NCBI RefSeq assembly: GCF_946887195.1
Contig: NZ_CAMPKE010000001.1
Location: 62,001-126,000, forward strand
DNA from: an uncultured Halomonas sp.
Lineage (GTDB): Bacteria; Pseudomonadota; Gammaproteobacteria; Pseudomonadales; Halomonadaceae
Length of the DNA: 64,000 nucleotides
Reading direction: 5' to 3'
The position numbers were made by a program, and so were the translations under genes. Positions 1-9,466 of this stretch are shown piece by piece; the first letter of the stretch is position 1; the number at the start of each line of letters is the position of its first letter. The notes under the pieces are model-generated. The model was not told where the DNA came from, ran no database searches, and saw only the letters and a program-made list of their open reading frames with translations.

Positions 1-601
1 TCGCGGTATCGAGCTCGATGTCACCGATAAGGACTCGGTAGCGCGCTGCGTAGAGACTCTGAACGATCGTTATGGTGGCCTGGATATCCTTGTCAACAAT
101 GCATGGTCCGGCCGTAAGAACAGTTGGGAAAGCATTCAGGAGGATGATTGGTATTACGATGTCGATATCAGCCTCAACTCCGTTTTCCGCATGGTGAAAC
201 AGTGCTACCCGCTACTAAAAGAAAGATCGGGCTGTATCGTGAATATAGCCTCCATGTATGGGCATGTCGCTCCGGATTATCGGCTCTATGAGGGTACCGA
301 CCATGCCAACCCTCCGAGTTATGGCGCGGCGAAGGCGGGCGTGCTGCAGTTTACTCGCTATTTGGCGAGCTTCCTTTCACCGGATTCGATCCGCGTCAAC
401 GCATTGAGCCCGGGAGCGTTTCCCCACGCCATCACCCAGGAGAACGAAGCGTTCATGCAGCGGCTCAGGGACAAGGCGCCGTTGGGAAGGTTGGGTAATC
501 CGGATGATCTCAAAGGCGCCATAAGCCTGCTGGCCAGCGATGCCGGTGCGTACATGACCGGGCAGAATCTCTGCGTGGATGGTGGCTGGGCGGTTTGGTA
601 A
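1..601 (+). CDS. SDR family oxidoreductase (5' end outside window)
   Basis: The reading frame is open from base 2, so the visible 199 residues are the C-terminal part of a short-chain dehydrogenase/reductase. Visible family marks are the LVNNA turn (bases 89-103), the serine strand NIASMYG, the catalytic YGAAK (YxxxK) pair and the C-terminal ITG-like end with VDGGW. The N-terminal TGxxxGxG nucleotide-binding loop lies outside the window. It would be a cytosolic NAD(P)-dependent enzyme. Position ahead of a Gfo/Idh oxidoreductase, a second SDR and glycan-assembly genes suggests it modifies a sugar or sugar nucleotide for a surface glycan. The substrate cannot be read from the sequence. Confidence 0.88.
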   Translation, partial: RGIELDVTDKDSVARCVETLNDRYGGLDILVNNAWSGRKNSWESIQEDDWYYDVDISLNSVFRMVKQCYPLLKERSGCIVNIASMYGHVAPDYRLYEGTDHANPPSYGAAKAGVLQFTRYLASFLSPDSIRVNALSPGAFPHAITQENEAFMQRLRDKAPLGRLGNPDDLKGAISLLASDAGAYMTGQNLCVDGGWAVW

Positions 602-655
602 TGCTTATCAAGCGTGTGTTCCAGACGACAGCCACCTGACAGGGATGAGCAAGAC

Positions 656-1591
656 ATGACAACACGTGTAGGCATTATTGGGCTGAGTCAAGGCAATGGG
701 CACCCATTTTCGTATTCATCGATCATCAACGGCTATTCGGATCGGGGTTTGCATGAGGCGGGCTGGCCGGGGATATACGACTATGTTCGTTGCCGGCATG
801 CATCGGACTTCGGTGTCGGGGATTTAAAGGTTACGCATGCCTGGACACAGGATTCTTCACAAACGTCTTCTCTCTGTTTAGCCGCCAATATCGAGCACGC
901 CGTGAGCGCTCCAGAGAATATGATTGGGGAAGTCGACGCCGTCATCATTGCTCGTGACGATCATGCGACGCATCGCTATTTTGCAGAGCCATTTCTCGAT
1001 GCGAACATTCCCGTATTCATCGACAAGCCCTTGACGTTGAACAGAGACGACCTGGAATACTTCACTCCTTTTCTGGAAAAGGGCGTATTGATGTCCTGCT
1101 CGGGCATGCGCTATGCGAAAGAGCTGGATGCACTAAGAAGCGATACGTCTGACTATGGCAATCTTAAAATGGTTCGCGGGGCGATTGTAAATAACTGGGA
1201 GTGTTATGGGATACATTTGCTGGATGCTATCTTTCCGCTACTAAAATCTCGTCCTGTTTCGGTGCGCGCCTTGTCGTCTCATCACGAATGCCTCGCAATC
1301 ACGATGTCGGATGGAATGTCGGTAGTCATCGATGCACTGCACGAAACACCCAAAATTCTCAGGGCCGAGTTTTTCGGATCCAGAAAGATAACCAGCCATG
1401 ACATCAGCGATAACTTTTCCATGTTCCGGCGCCTTCTGTGGGAATTCTGGGGCATGGTCCGCCACCAGCGTCCACCTTATTCACCGCAATGCACCATCGA
1501 TATCATCAATACCCTGATCGCTGGGAAGCAGGCGCTACAGACCAAGAGTGAGGTGGCAATCGATGCCTACAAGCTACAACCAATTGTTTGA
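656..1591 (+). CDS. Gfo/Idh/MocA family oxidoreductase
   Basis: This is a 311-residue protein with an N-terminal Rossmann start (RVGIIGLSQGNG) and the strand-end DKPLT that corresponds to the EKP motif of Gfo/Idh/MocA NAD(P)-dependent sugar oxidoreductases. An upstream in-frame ATG at 614 exists, but ATG 656 is preceded by an AGGGATGAG ribosome-binding stretch and begins directly with the Rossmann strand, so it is preferred. The glycine-rich loop is atypical (GLSQGNGHP instead of GxGxxG), which may alter cofactor binding. The gene overlaps the next SDR gene by 29 bases. It probably acts with the two SDRs in making a modified sugar; the substrate is unknown. Confidence 0.8.
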   Translation: MTTRVGIIGLSQGNGHPFSYSSIINGYSDRGLHEAGWPGIYDYVRCRHASDFGVGDLKVTHAWTQDSSQTSSLCLAANIEHAVSAPENMIGEVDAVIIARDDHATHRYFAEPFLDANIPVFIDKPLTLNRDDLEYFTPFLEKGVLMSCSGMRYAKELDALRSDTSDYGNLKMVRGAIVNNWECYGIHLLDAIFPLLKSRPVSVRALSSHHECLAITMSDGMSVVIDALHETPKILRAEFFGSRKITSHDISDNFSMFRRLLWEFWGMVRHQRPPYSPQCTIDIINTLIAGKQALQTKSEVAIDAYKLQPIV

Positions 1592-2387
1592 TCTTCGCGG
1601 GCGGGTTGCCATCGTCACCGGCGGGCTTGGCATACTGGGTCAGCAGTTTTGCCGGGCGTTGGCTGACTTCGGCGCCCATGTCGTGGTGGCCGACCTCGAT
1701 GGCGATGGCGCCGAGCGCTATGCCCGCGAGCTTGCAAGCGACACCGGTATTGCCTGTGCGGGTTGGGCTTGCGATGTCACCAGCGAGGACTCCATAGAGG
1801 CGCTTATCGGCAGGACGATCGAGCGCTTCGGAGGCATCGATATCCTGCACAACAATGCCGCCAGCAAAGCCGACGACCTCCAGGCCTTTTTCGCTCCCGT
1901 CGAACAATACTCCCTAGCCGAGTGGCGCAAGATCATGACGGTGAACCTCGATGGCGTATTCCTGGTATCGCGCGCGGTAGGGCGACGAATGATCGAGCAG
2001 GGCAAGGGTGGGAGCATCATTCACACCGGTTCCATCTATGGCCAGCTCGGCAGCGATCCGCGCATCTACGCAGGCTCGGAATACATGGGCGTGGCCATCA
2101 ACACGCCACCCGTCTATGCCGCCTCCAAGGCTGGTGTGACTGGCTTGGCTCGCTATCTGGCTACCGTCTGGGCGGAGCATGGTATCCGCGTCAATACGCT
2201 GGTTCCTGGCGGTGTGCAGAGCGGGCAGAACGCGGAATTCACATCCCGCTACTCGCAGCGCGTCCCTTTGGGGCGCATGGGACAGCCCGAGGATATGATC
2301 GGCGCACTCATTTATCTTGCCTCGGACGCTTCGCGCTATGTCACCGGGCAAAGTCTGTTTGTCGATGGCGGTTTGAGCGCCTGGTAA
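1563..2387 (+). CDS. SDR family oxidoreductase
   Basis: This is a complete 274-residue classical SDR. It shows TGGLGILG (TGxxxGxG cofactor loop), a D in VVADLD that favours NAD, LHNNAAS (NNAG position), the serine strand HTGSIYG, YAASK (YxxxK) and a terminal VTGQSLFVDGG. The longest ORF starts at 1548, but ATG 1563 is preceded by GAGGTGG and starts at the normal distance before the first beta strand. It overlaps the Gfo/Idh gene in another frame, implying translational coupling. It is clearly related to the truncated SDR at the left edge, and the two may catalyse successive steps on one sugar nucleotide. Confidence 0.9.
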   Translation: MPTSYNQLFDLRGRVAIVTGGLGILGQQFCRALADFGAHVVVADLDGDGAERYARELASDTGIACAGWACDVTSEDSIEALIGRTIERFGGIDILHNNAASKADDLQAFFAPVEQYSLAEWRKIMTVNLDGVFLVSRAVGRRMIEQGKGGSIIHTGSIYGQLGSDPRIYAGSEYMGVAINTPPVYAASKAGVTGLARYLATVWAEHGIRVNTLVPGGVQSGQNAEFTSRYSQRVPLGRMGQPEDMIGALIYLASDASRYVTGQSLFVDGGLSAW

Positions 2388-2414
2388 TTACGAATCGTCA
2401 TAGGAGAAGCCACG

Positions 2415-3410
2415 GTGTCCGATAGCCTCATGATTGTGATGTATCACTACGTGCGTCCCTTACAGGGATCGCGCTATCCCGATCTCAAGGCGCTGGAACT
2501 GGAACGCTTTCGCGGCCAGCTTGATTTCATCCAGCGGCATTGCCAGGTGGTGCGCATGGAAGACGTGATCGCCGCCGCGCGCGATCGGGCGCCGCTGCCA
2601 CCACGGGCTGCACTCTTGACCTTCGATGACGGTTATCGGGATCACTATGAGCATGTGCTGCCCTTGCTCGCTGAGCGCGGTCTTCAGGGTAGCTTCTTCC
2701 CGCCTGCCTGCGCCGTACGCGAGGGGCGGGTGCTCGACGTCAACAAGATACACTTCACGCTGGCCAGCGGTGCGAATCCCACTGACCTGGTCAATGAAAT
2801 TTATTCAGCGATCGATGAGCATCGTAGCGAGTACGGCCTTCGCGACAACGCAAGTTATTTCTCGGCCTACTCCAAAGAGAGTCGCTACGACGAACCGGAA
2901 GTGGCGTTCATCAAGCGAATCCTGCAGAAGGGGTTGCCCAAGCCGCTGCGTGCGCTGCTTGTCGACCGACTTTTCAGGCAGTTCGTGACCGAGGATGAAA
3001 AGGGCTTTGCCGCGGAGCTGTACATGAATGCCGATCAGCTTCGTGAACTGCATGCGGCGGGCATGTTTATCGGCAGCCACGGCGATCAACACCTTTGGCT
3101 GAACACGCTATCCCCGGATGATCAGCGTCGCGAGATAGACGCCAGCCTGGATTTTCTTGCCGAACTGGGTGTGGCAACCGATGAGTGGGTCATGTGCTAC
3201 CCCTATGGCGGTTATAACGACTCCTTGCTGACACTGCTGCGCGATAAGCGGTGTGCACTGGGCCTGACAACCGATGTTGCGCTGGCGGACCTATCGCTCG
3301 ATGACCCACTTCGGCTACCCAGGCTGGATACCAATGATGTGCCGAGTTCGCCCACGGCCGCGTTGGAGCACTGCCAATGGCTGCTGGAAGCCGCGGAATA
3401 CAATGCATGA
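2415..3410 (+). CDS. Polysaccharide deacetylase family protein (NodB fold)
   Basis: This is a 331-residue protein with a NodB-type carbohydrate esterase 4 core: TFDDGY at residues 69-74 (catalytic Asp and metal Asp) and SHGDQH at 221-226 (the two metal histidines). About 85 residues lie between the first motif block and the second, more than in minimal NodB domains. No signal peptide is evident, so a cytoplasmic role on a lipid-linked or nucleotide sugar is likelier than cell-wall hydrolysis. The start is GTG, with TAGGAGAAG 5 bases upstream. It probably removes an N-acetyl or O-acetyl group from a glycan precursor made in this cluster. Confidence 0.85.
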   Translation: MSDSLMIVMYHYVRPLQGSRYPDLKALELERFRGQLDFIQRHCQVVRMEDVIAAARDRAPLPPRAALLTFDDGYRDHYEHVLPLLAERGLQGSFFPPACAVREGRVLDVNKIHFTLASGANPTDLVNEIYSAIDEHRSEYGLRDNASYFSAYSKESRYDEPEVAFIKRILQKGLPKPLRALLVDRLFRQFVTEDEKGFAAELYMNADQLRELHAAGMFIGSHGDQHLWLNTLSPDDQRREIDASLDFLAELGVATDEWVMCYPYGGYNDSLLTLLRDKRCALGLTTDVALADLSLDDPLRLPRLDTNDVPSSPTAALEHCQWLLEAAEYNA

Positions 3411-3428
3411 AAAGCGTGGGGAAAAGTA

Positions 3429-4721
3429 ATGTTCGATATGAAGAGGTTGATTGCCGACCTGACGCCACTCAATCGTGTCGTATGCTCGAGTGATTTCGAT
3501 GTCACCATCGCTTACATGCAGAACATTCTGCCATTCAACGAGCATACCTACTCGGCGCAAGAGGATTACAACGGCTGGGTCATTCCTCCCAAGTGGGATA
3601 TCAAAAGCGCCGGGATATACTTTGAAGGGCAGCGGATATACGACGGCAGGCATCATCCGCTGGCAGTCATGGCACTCTCGGCACCTTTCCAGGGAACCGT
3701 GAGCCGGGAAGCGCTTCGCCAACATCTGCACTACGATCATCGCTACAGCGATGCGATCCCTTTTCATTTCCGCCAGATGTTTCGCAGCTGGGAGCGCGAC
3801 TGGGGTTTTTGTGTCCCTAAAACCTTCTTCGATAGCCTCGCGCCGGGTGACTATGACGTCGTGATCGAAACCGAAGAAGCGCCGGGCACGTTGCGAGTGC
3901 TCGATTACACCCTCGAGGGGCGAGCGCCCGAGACGATCGTTTTCGGCGCCAATCTCGATCACCCGGGGGTAGCGAACGACGGTCTTTCCGGGGTGGCGGT
4001 AGGCGTGGCCCTGTTCGAGGCGTTGCGCAAGCGTCAAGGTCGGCTGAATTTCAGCTATCGGCTCGTATTGGCGCCTGGCATCATCGGCAACGAATATTAC
4101 CTGGGTCATTTGCCGACAGAGGATCGAGAACGTCTTCTGGAAGGTGTCATGCTCGAGATGCTCGGTTCGCCAACCGAGTTGGCACTGCAGTTCTCTCGCC
4201 AGCGGCAATCCAATATGGAGCTTGCCCTGGCCGACACACTGACGAAAAGCGATTGCCGGCACCACACGGGCGAATTTGCGAGCGCACTCATCAACGACGA
4301 ATACATCTGGGAAGCCTACGGTATCCCCATGGCGTCATTGTCGCGCTATCCCTATCCGGAGTATCACACCGACCGCGACACGGTTTCGCTGATGAGCGAT
4401 GACAGTCTCGAAGAAGCCGTAAGCGTATTGCTGCAGGCAATCGATACGCTGGAAGCAAGCTCCGTCGTGCGTAAGCGCTTCTCGGGGAATATTTGCCTAT
4501 CCCATCCAGCTTACGACCTCTATATCGACCCCGGGCAGGTTGCCTTTGGCGATATTCCAGACGATCAGCGGCGCCGAATGCGCCACTTGATGGATATCAT
4601 CCCGACGCTGACGAGGCCCACCAGTACGAGCCTGCTGGCTGGTAGGGTCGGGTTGTCGTTACCTCTTGTCGAGGATTACCTCGAGCGATGGGCTCATCAC
4701 GGGTTGTTGGAACTGTCTTGA
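3429..4721 (+). CDS. DUF4910 (M28 aminopeptidase-like) protein
   Basis: This is a 430-residue protein that resembles DUF2172/DUF4910 proteins of surface-glycan clusters. The middle contains a peptidase-M28-like metal-site region: GANLDHPGVANDGLSG supplies His and Asp ligands and YHTDRDT near residue 315 supplies another His/Asp. The last 40 or so residues look like a winged-helix tail. These proteins are annotated as aminopeptidase-like, but their substrate is not established; linkage to a deacetylase and glycan genes suggests hydrolysis of an amide on a sugar. It starts 19 bases after the deacetylase gene and belongs to the same transcription unit. Confidence 0.75.
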   Translation: MFDMKRLIADLTPLNRVVCSSDFDVTIAYMQNILPFNEHTYSAQEDYNGWVIPPKWDIKSAGIYFEGQRIYDGRHHPLAVMALSAPFQGTVSREALRQHLHYDHRYSDAIPFHFRQMFRSWERDWGFCVPKTFFDSLAPGDYDVVIETEEAPGTLRVLDYTLEGRAPETIVFGANLDHPGVANDGLSGVAVGVALFEALRKRQGRLNFSYRLVLAPGIIGNEYYLGHLPTEDRERLLEGVMLEMLGSPTELALQFSRQRQSNMELALADTLTKSDCRHHTGEFASALINDEYIWEAYGIPMASLSRYPYPEYHTDRDTVSLMSDDSLEEAVSVLLQAIDTLEASSVVRKRFSGNICLSHPAYDLYIDPGQVAFGDIPDDQRRRMRHLMDIIPTLTRPTSTSLLAGRVGLSLPLVEDYLERWAHHGLLELS

Positions 4722-4838
4722 TCATCGTTAGCGGATAACCCTGATATCCCATCTCTCGATCTGTATCGCAATGCATCGATCCACGCAGAGCAAGTAGCCG
4801 GCCGCAAAAAAATCAAGGAACTTGGCGCAGAGGTTGAA

Positions 4839-6227
4839 ATGTTATTTTCTTCATTCAAGCAGCACCTCAGCTCTCCTACCACGGAAGGGACAGCAGCAGG
4901 CATGGGTGGGGCCAAAGTCAGAGAAACGGCTCATATCCACCAGGATCATCACCCGTTACTGGAACATCAGCGGCGCCACTCGCAGCTTCTCGAGCGGCTG
5001 TTGATCAGCAATGTCATTCAGGTGGTCATTGGTTGGGTCCTGACGGTCATGATTCCAGCTATCGCCATTTGGGGATGGGGATATTGGGAAAATATAGGGC
5101 CAGAGCAATGGGCGGCGCTGATCAGTTGCTCGGTGACCTATTCACTGGCTATTTTCAGCGTACATAAATTAGCCAATCTTCCCCATGTGAAGTCTTACTT
5201 TCTGGTGCTGCCGAGCATAACGCTGTGCTATTTTTTAATGCTCATCATGCTGCTGGTAACGGCAATAAACGTTGATTATTCGTTCGTTCTGGTTAGCTAT
5301 TTAGTCGGCAGCGGAATCGGCTTTTTATCCTGTCTTGGCGTGTATTTCATCAGTCGGAAGAAATTCGCTGTGGTGCCTTTTGGCAAGACCACCGCACTTC
5401 ATGAAAATAGTGGTGCTGGGTGGTGCTTGCTGGATCGCCCTAGCCTCGCCAATATTCGAGTGAATGGTGTAGTGGCCGATCTGCAGGTCGATCATAGTGA
5501 TGTCTGGAAGCGCTTTCTGGCGGATTGCACGATTTACCGCATACCCGTATACAGCGCTGGCAACGCGATGGAGATGACCTGCGGGAAAATCCCTCTCGAT
5601 AGCCTTCAGGAAGAAGTTCGGCGTGGGAGTCTTTCTCCGCATGAAGGTTATGAGGCCCTCAAGCGAGCCATCGATGTCACCACGGTGCTGCTAATCATGC
5701 CCCTGGTACTTCCCTTGATGGCAGTCGCGATGATTGCCATTCGCCTGGACAGCCCCGGTGCGGCGATATTCAAGCAGCGCCGTATGGGGTTGTGCTGCCG
5801 GCAATTCACGGTTTACAAATTCCGTAGCATGTATACCGACCGTGTCGGCAAGGGATTCACCGTGGATGGCGAAGACCCCCGGGTGACGCCAGTCGGCAAA
5901 GTGATTCGTAAATATCGTATCGACGAACTTCCGCAATTATTCAATGTATTGAAAGGCGATATGAGTCTGATCGGGCCACGCCCCGAATCCATGGAACTCA
6001 CGGATTGGTACGCCAAGGACGTTCCCTATTTTCATTATCGACATGTCGTGCGCCCCGGCATCTCGGGCTGGGCCCAGGTCATGCAGGGTTATGCCGCCGA
6101 CGTGGATGGCATGATCGGTAAGCTGGAATACGATTTCTATTACATCAAGAATTTTTCATTCTGGCTCGACGCCCTCATCGTCATACGCACCTTCAAGACA
6201 TTGATTACCGGTTTCGGATCTCGATAG
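4839..6227 (+). CDS. Initiating sugar phosphotransferase (polyprenyl-phosphate glycosyl-1-phosphate transferase)
   Basis: This is a 462-residue membrane enzyme of the WbaP/WcaJ family. The N-terminal half has about four membrane segments (roughly residues 60-165), followed by a short linker. The C-terminal catalytic domain starts with a hydrophobic hairpin (VTTVLLIMPLVLPLMAVAM). It continues with KFRSMY, the DPRVTPVG segment, RIDELPQLFNVLKGDMSLIGPRPE and VRPGISGWAQV, all signatures of the bacterial sugar transferase domain. It would transfer a sugar-1-phosphate from a nucleotide sugar to undecaprenyl phosphate, starting repeat-unit assembly. The enzyme is not distinguishable as glucose-, galactose- or QuiNAc4NAc-specific from sequence alone. 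Confidence 0.92.
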   Translation: MLFSSFKQHLSSPTTEGTAAGMGGAKVRETAHIHQDHHPLLEHQRRHSQLLERLLISNVIQVVIGWVLTVMIPAIAIWGWGYWENIGPEQWAALISCSVTYSLAIFSVHKLANLPHVKSYFLVLPSITLCYFLMLIMLLVTAINVDYSFVLVSYLVGSGIGFLSCLGVYFISRKKFAVVPFGKTTALHENSGAGWCLLDRPSLANIRVNGVVADLQVDHSDVWKRFLADCTIYRIPVYSAGNAMEMTCGKIPLDSLQEEVRRGSLSPHEGYEALKRAIDVTTVLLIMPLVLPLMAVAMIAIRLDSPGAAIFKQRRMGLCCRQFTVYKFRSMYTDRVGKGFTVDGEDPRVTPVGKVIRKYRIDELPQLFNVLKGDMSLIGPRPESMELTDWYAKDVPYFHYRHVVRPGISGWAQVMQGYAADVDGMIGKLEYDFYYIKNFSFWLDALIVIRTFKTLITGFGSR

Positions 6228-6280
6228 AAACACCGGAATCCAGCAATTAATGTGATTAAGAAACGGTTCAGGTAACCAGT

Positions 6281-8110
6281 ATGCTAAAGAGCCTCAAAGA
6301 GTTTTTTTCACTACTCACGTCAGAGCAGCGCAAGAAGCTATGGCGCCTGCAGATCCTCGTTGTTCTGATGGCTTTCGCCGAAATTGCCGGGGTGGTTTCC
6401 ATCGGCCCTTTCATGGCGCTGGTGGGCGATATGGATCAGCTACAAGGGCAAGGGTGGATAGCCGATCTTTACCGGGCATCCGGTGCTGCCACGCCGGCCG
6501 ATTTCTTGATCTGGGTGGGGGTGGGCGTGCTGGTGATTCTCACGCTGGCCGCGCTGGTCTCCATGATCACGATCTGGCGGCTTTCGCTATATGGCGCGCG
6601 AGTCGGTGTCGAGTTGGGCGATCGCTTGTACAACCATTACATGCATCAACCCTGGGTGTTCCATGCCAGTGGCAACAGTAGCCTACTGACCAACCAGATT
6701 ACCCAGGAGTGCCAGCGGATGACGATTCGGATCATCAATCCGCTGATGTTGATGAATGCCAAGTTGACCATGGCGTTCTTCATGCTGCTGGCTATTTTCA
6801 TCTATGATCCGGTCGTTGCCATCGCAGGCTTGGTGCTATTCATCGTCGCCTATCTTCTGCTCTATGTGACGGTTCGCCGGCGCTTGATTGCCAATGGTAG
6901 AGCGATTTCCAGATCGCAGACGCAACGCTACAAGCTATTGGTCGAGGGCTTTGGCGGCATCAAGGACGTACTGGTGCTGGGCCGGCAAAAAATCTTCACC
7001 GACCGCTTCACGAGGGCGAGCGGGCGCTTTGCTACCGCCCAGGGCACCAACCAGGCTTTGAGCCAGGCGCCACGCTATGCCATGGAGCTGGTGGCCTTCG
7101 GTAGCGTGATATTTCTGGTTCTCTACCTGCTCTCGGCGCATCGCGGCAATGTGGCGAATATCATGCCGATTCTCTCGGTCTATGCATTGGCTGGTTTCAA
7201 GTTGTTGCCGGCGTTTCAGCAGGTTTACTCGAGTATCTCCCAGATTCGTGGCGACCTGGCGGCATTCGATGCCGTGCGCGACGACCTGCGCGCCAGTGCG
7301 ATAGTCAAGACGACCACAAAAGCCGATAAGGCCGATGAGGTGGCGCTTGGCACGGATGAGACTACCCACCGAAAGGCGCCGCAGCGATCCATCGCATTGC
7401 GGGATGTCACTTTTCAGTACCCAGGGAAAAAGGAGACGGCACTCGACGGCCTATCGATGGAGATCCCCATAAACCAGGTGATTGGCCTGGTTGGAGCTTC
7501 TGGTTCGGGAAAATCGACTACCATTGACCTGCTTCTAGGGCTCATCAGGCCCAGTGGCGGGCAATTGCTGATCGACGGTCAGCCATTGATGGACGATGAC
7601 ATACGCGCCTGGCAAAACATTCTTGGCTTCGTCCCGCAGAATATCTTTCTTACCGACGCGTCCATTCGAGAGAACATTGCCTTTGGCTTGCCGCCGGAGT
7701 CGATCGATGACGAATTGGTCAAGCAGTCGGCTACCCTGGCGCATCTGGATGATCTGCTCGGGGAGCTTCCCGATGGGCTGGACACCCGTGTGGGCGAGCG
7801 TGGCGTACAGCTTTCCGGTGGCCAGCGTCAGCGAATCGGCATCGCAAGGGCGCTTTATAACGATGCCGAAGTCTTGGTCCTGGATGAAGCCACCAGCGCG
7901 TTGGATGGCATCACTGAGAAATTAGTCATGGATGCCGTCCATGATTTCTCGGGAAAGAAGACCATCATCATCGTCGCGCATCGCTTGGCCACGGTTAAAC
8001 AGTGCGACTGCATTTATCTCATGCACCGAGGGCGAGTCATCGACTCGGGGCGCTATGAAGACCTGCTGCGCAGCAACGATACCTTCAAGCGTATGGTCGA
8101 ACATGCCTAA
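6281..8110 (+). CDS. ABC transporter, fused permease-ATPase (glycolipid flippase type)
   Basis: This is a 609-residue half-transporter: about six membrane segments in residues 1-310, then an ATPase domain with Walker A GASGSGKST at 405-413, signature LSGGQRQR from 511 and Walker B VLVLDEATSALD at 531-542, followed by the AHRLAT switch histidine. It works as a homodimer. Its place between the initiating transferase and a ligase-like protein suggests that it flips a lipid-linked oligosaccharide across the inner membrane, as PglK does, in place of a Wzx flippase; MsbA-like lipid export is the alternative. No Wzx/Wzy gene is visible here, but the cluster continues to the left. Confidence 0.88.
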   Translation: MLKSLKEFFSLLTSEQRKKLWRLQILVVLMAFAEIAGVVSIGPFMALVGDMDQLQGQGWIADLYRASGAATPADFLIWVGVGVLVILTLAALVSMITIWRLSLYGARVGVELGDRLYNHYMHQPWVFHASGNSSLLTNQITQECQRMTIRIINPLMLMNAKLTMAFFMLLAIFIYDPVVAIAGLVLFIVAYLLLYVTVRRRLIANGRAISRSQTQRYKLLVEGFGGIKDVLVLGRQKIFTDRFTRASGRFATAQGTNQALSQAPRYAMELVAFGSVIFLVLYLLSAHRGNVANIMPILSVYALAGFKLLPAFQQVYSSISQIRGDLAAFDAVRDDLRASAIVKTTTKADKADEVALGTDETTHRKAPQRSIALRDVTFQYPGKKETALDGLSMEIPINQVIGLVGASGSGKSTTIDLLLGLIRPSGGQLLIDGQPLMDDDIRAWQNILGFVPQNIFLTDASIRENIAFGLPPESIDDELVKQSATLAHLDDLLGELPDGLDTRVGERGVQLSGGQRQRIGIARALYNDAEVLVLDEATSALDGITEKLVMDAVHDFSGKKTIIIVAHRLATVKQCDCIYLMHRGRVIDSGRYEDLLRSNDTFKRMVEHA

Positions 8111-9407
8111 GGCATGGAAAGGCATCAACACCCTTCTCGTTGCCGCTTTTGTCCTGCTACTCATCGTGTGGCCCTGGGGCTATGTCGTCGTACCGCTGTT
8201 GGCGGGGGGTGTGGCGCTCGTTGGCGGTTTGGCGACGCTGGGCAAAGGAGCCCGGTTGGATGCAGAAGATGCGCTATGGCTAATGGCGCTACTGGGTTTC
8301 TCCGCGGTATGGCTGGCGGATGTGGCGCGCACGGGCGTATGGCCGCCAGGCCGGGGGAATGAGGGAATACTGCTACCCGTGTGGCCGATGCTCGCGGCTG
8401 CGATATTGGTCTGGTTTCGCCGTTACCCACCAGCACGGCGGGGCTGGTGGCTGGGTCTGGTCGGCGGCGCTTTGGGCGCCGCTACCATCGCTTGCTACGA
8501 GCGTTTCTGGCTAGGTGCGGAGCGGGCCGACAATGGTATGAATGCCATTCCGTTCGGGAATCTGTCGCTGCTGTTGGGGGCGCTTTCGCTGGTTGCCATG
8601 CTGGGGCGGGTCAGCCATCCCTCCCGCCGTGCTGTCGGACCGACCCTATTGCTGGGCCTGGCCGCCATCGCTGGGCTTGTCGCGTCGCTGCTTTCCGGTA
8701 CGCGGGGAGGGTGGATCGCGTTGCCGCTGCTTGGCTGGTTGGTCTATCGCACCTTCGACACGGTACTGCCGAGAAAGCGCATGCTGGCGGTAATCGGGCT
8801 GCTGGGCGCGCTACTGATCGGCGCGATAAGCCTGCCTCAATCGGGTGTGATGGAGCGCATAACGATCGGGGTGCACAACATCCAGCGCTATTTCACCGAT
8901 GATGTAGAGGACACACCCGAAGGGCTGCGCCTGGAAATGTGGAAGGCCGGTGTGGTGCTGTTTGCAGAAAAACCGTTGCTGGGATGGGGAGAAGGCCGTC
9001 TACAAGCGGCCCGGGATGAAAGAGTCGCCGCAGGCAAGTTACACCACGGCGTGAGTCGGTACAGCCAACTGCATAGCGATATCATCGATACGGCCGCTCG
9101 TCGTGGCCTGCTGGGCTTGCTTACCCTGGTGGGTCTGTATGGCATTCCCTTGCTGCTGTTTTCCCGTCATCTGCGCGACTGCCAGGATCCCCATGCACGC
9201 GTTCTGGCGCTTTCGGGGGTTGTCGTTGGTGTGGCCTTCATCGATTTCGGCTTGAGCCAATCCATGCTGCGCGATGCGCGTGGCCTGGCCGGGTACCTGG
9301 GGTTCAGCGTGAGTTGTTGGGTGCTATTGAAGGCAAGGTTACAGGAGAGCGCGGTAGCCAGATTTTCCGTAAGAATGAAACGATTGGAGGCCGCATATTC
9401 TGAATAA
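8103..9407 (+). CDS. O-antigen ligase family protein
   Basis: This is a 434-residue protein with about ten hydrophobic segments and the Wzy_C-type block LLSGTRGGWIALPLLGW, followed by a large periplasmic loop (roughly residues 255-345) and more membrane segments. This is the layout of WaaL/O-antigen ligases and related O-oligosaccharyltransferases. An earlier in-frame ATG at 7932 would overlap the ABC gene deeply; the ATG at 8103 begins a natural membrane protein and overlaps the ABC stop by 8 bases, indicating coupled translation. It probably transfers the flipped glycan to lipid A core or to protein. The acceptor cannot be told. Confidence 0.82.
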   Translation: MPKAWKGINTLLVAAFVLLLIVWPWGYVVVPLLAGGVALVGGLATLGKGARLDAEDALWLMALLGFSAVWLADVARTGVWPPGRGNEGILLPVWPMLAAAILVWFRRYPPARRGWWLGLVGGALGAATIACYERFWLGAERADNGMNAIPFGNLSLLLGALSLVAMLGRVSHPSRRAVGPTLLLGLAAIAGLVASLLSGTRGGWIALPLLGWLVYRTFDTVLPRKRMLAVIGLLGALLIGAISLPQSGVMERITIGVHNIQRYFTDDVEDTPEGLRLEMWKAGVVLFAEKPLLGWGEGRLQAARDERVAAGKLHHGVSRYSQLHSDIIDTAARRGLLGLLTLVGLYGIPLLLFSRHLRDCQDPHARVLALSGVVVGVAFIDFGLSQSMLRDARGLAGYLGFSVSCWVLLKARLQESAVARFSVRMKRLEAAYSE

Positions 9408-9466
9408 GTAATATTGGTAAAATTCTTGAAAGAATGATCTTGGTGCGTATGTAAGGGATAATAATA

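Noticed and set aside
3315..4265. 316-codon minus-strand ORF opposite the DUF4910 gene
   Set aside because: It is the antisense frame of a well-supported gene, with no family motif.
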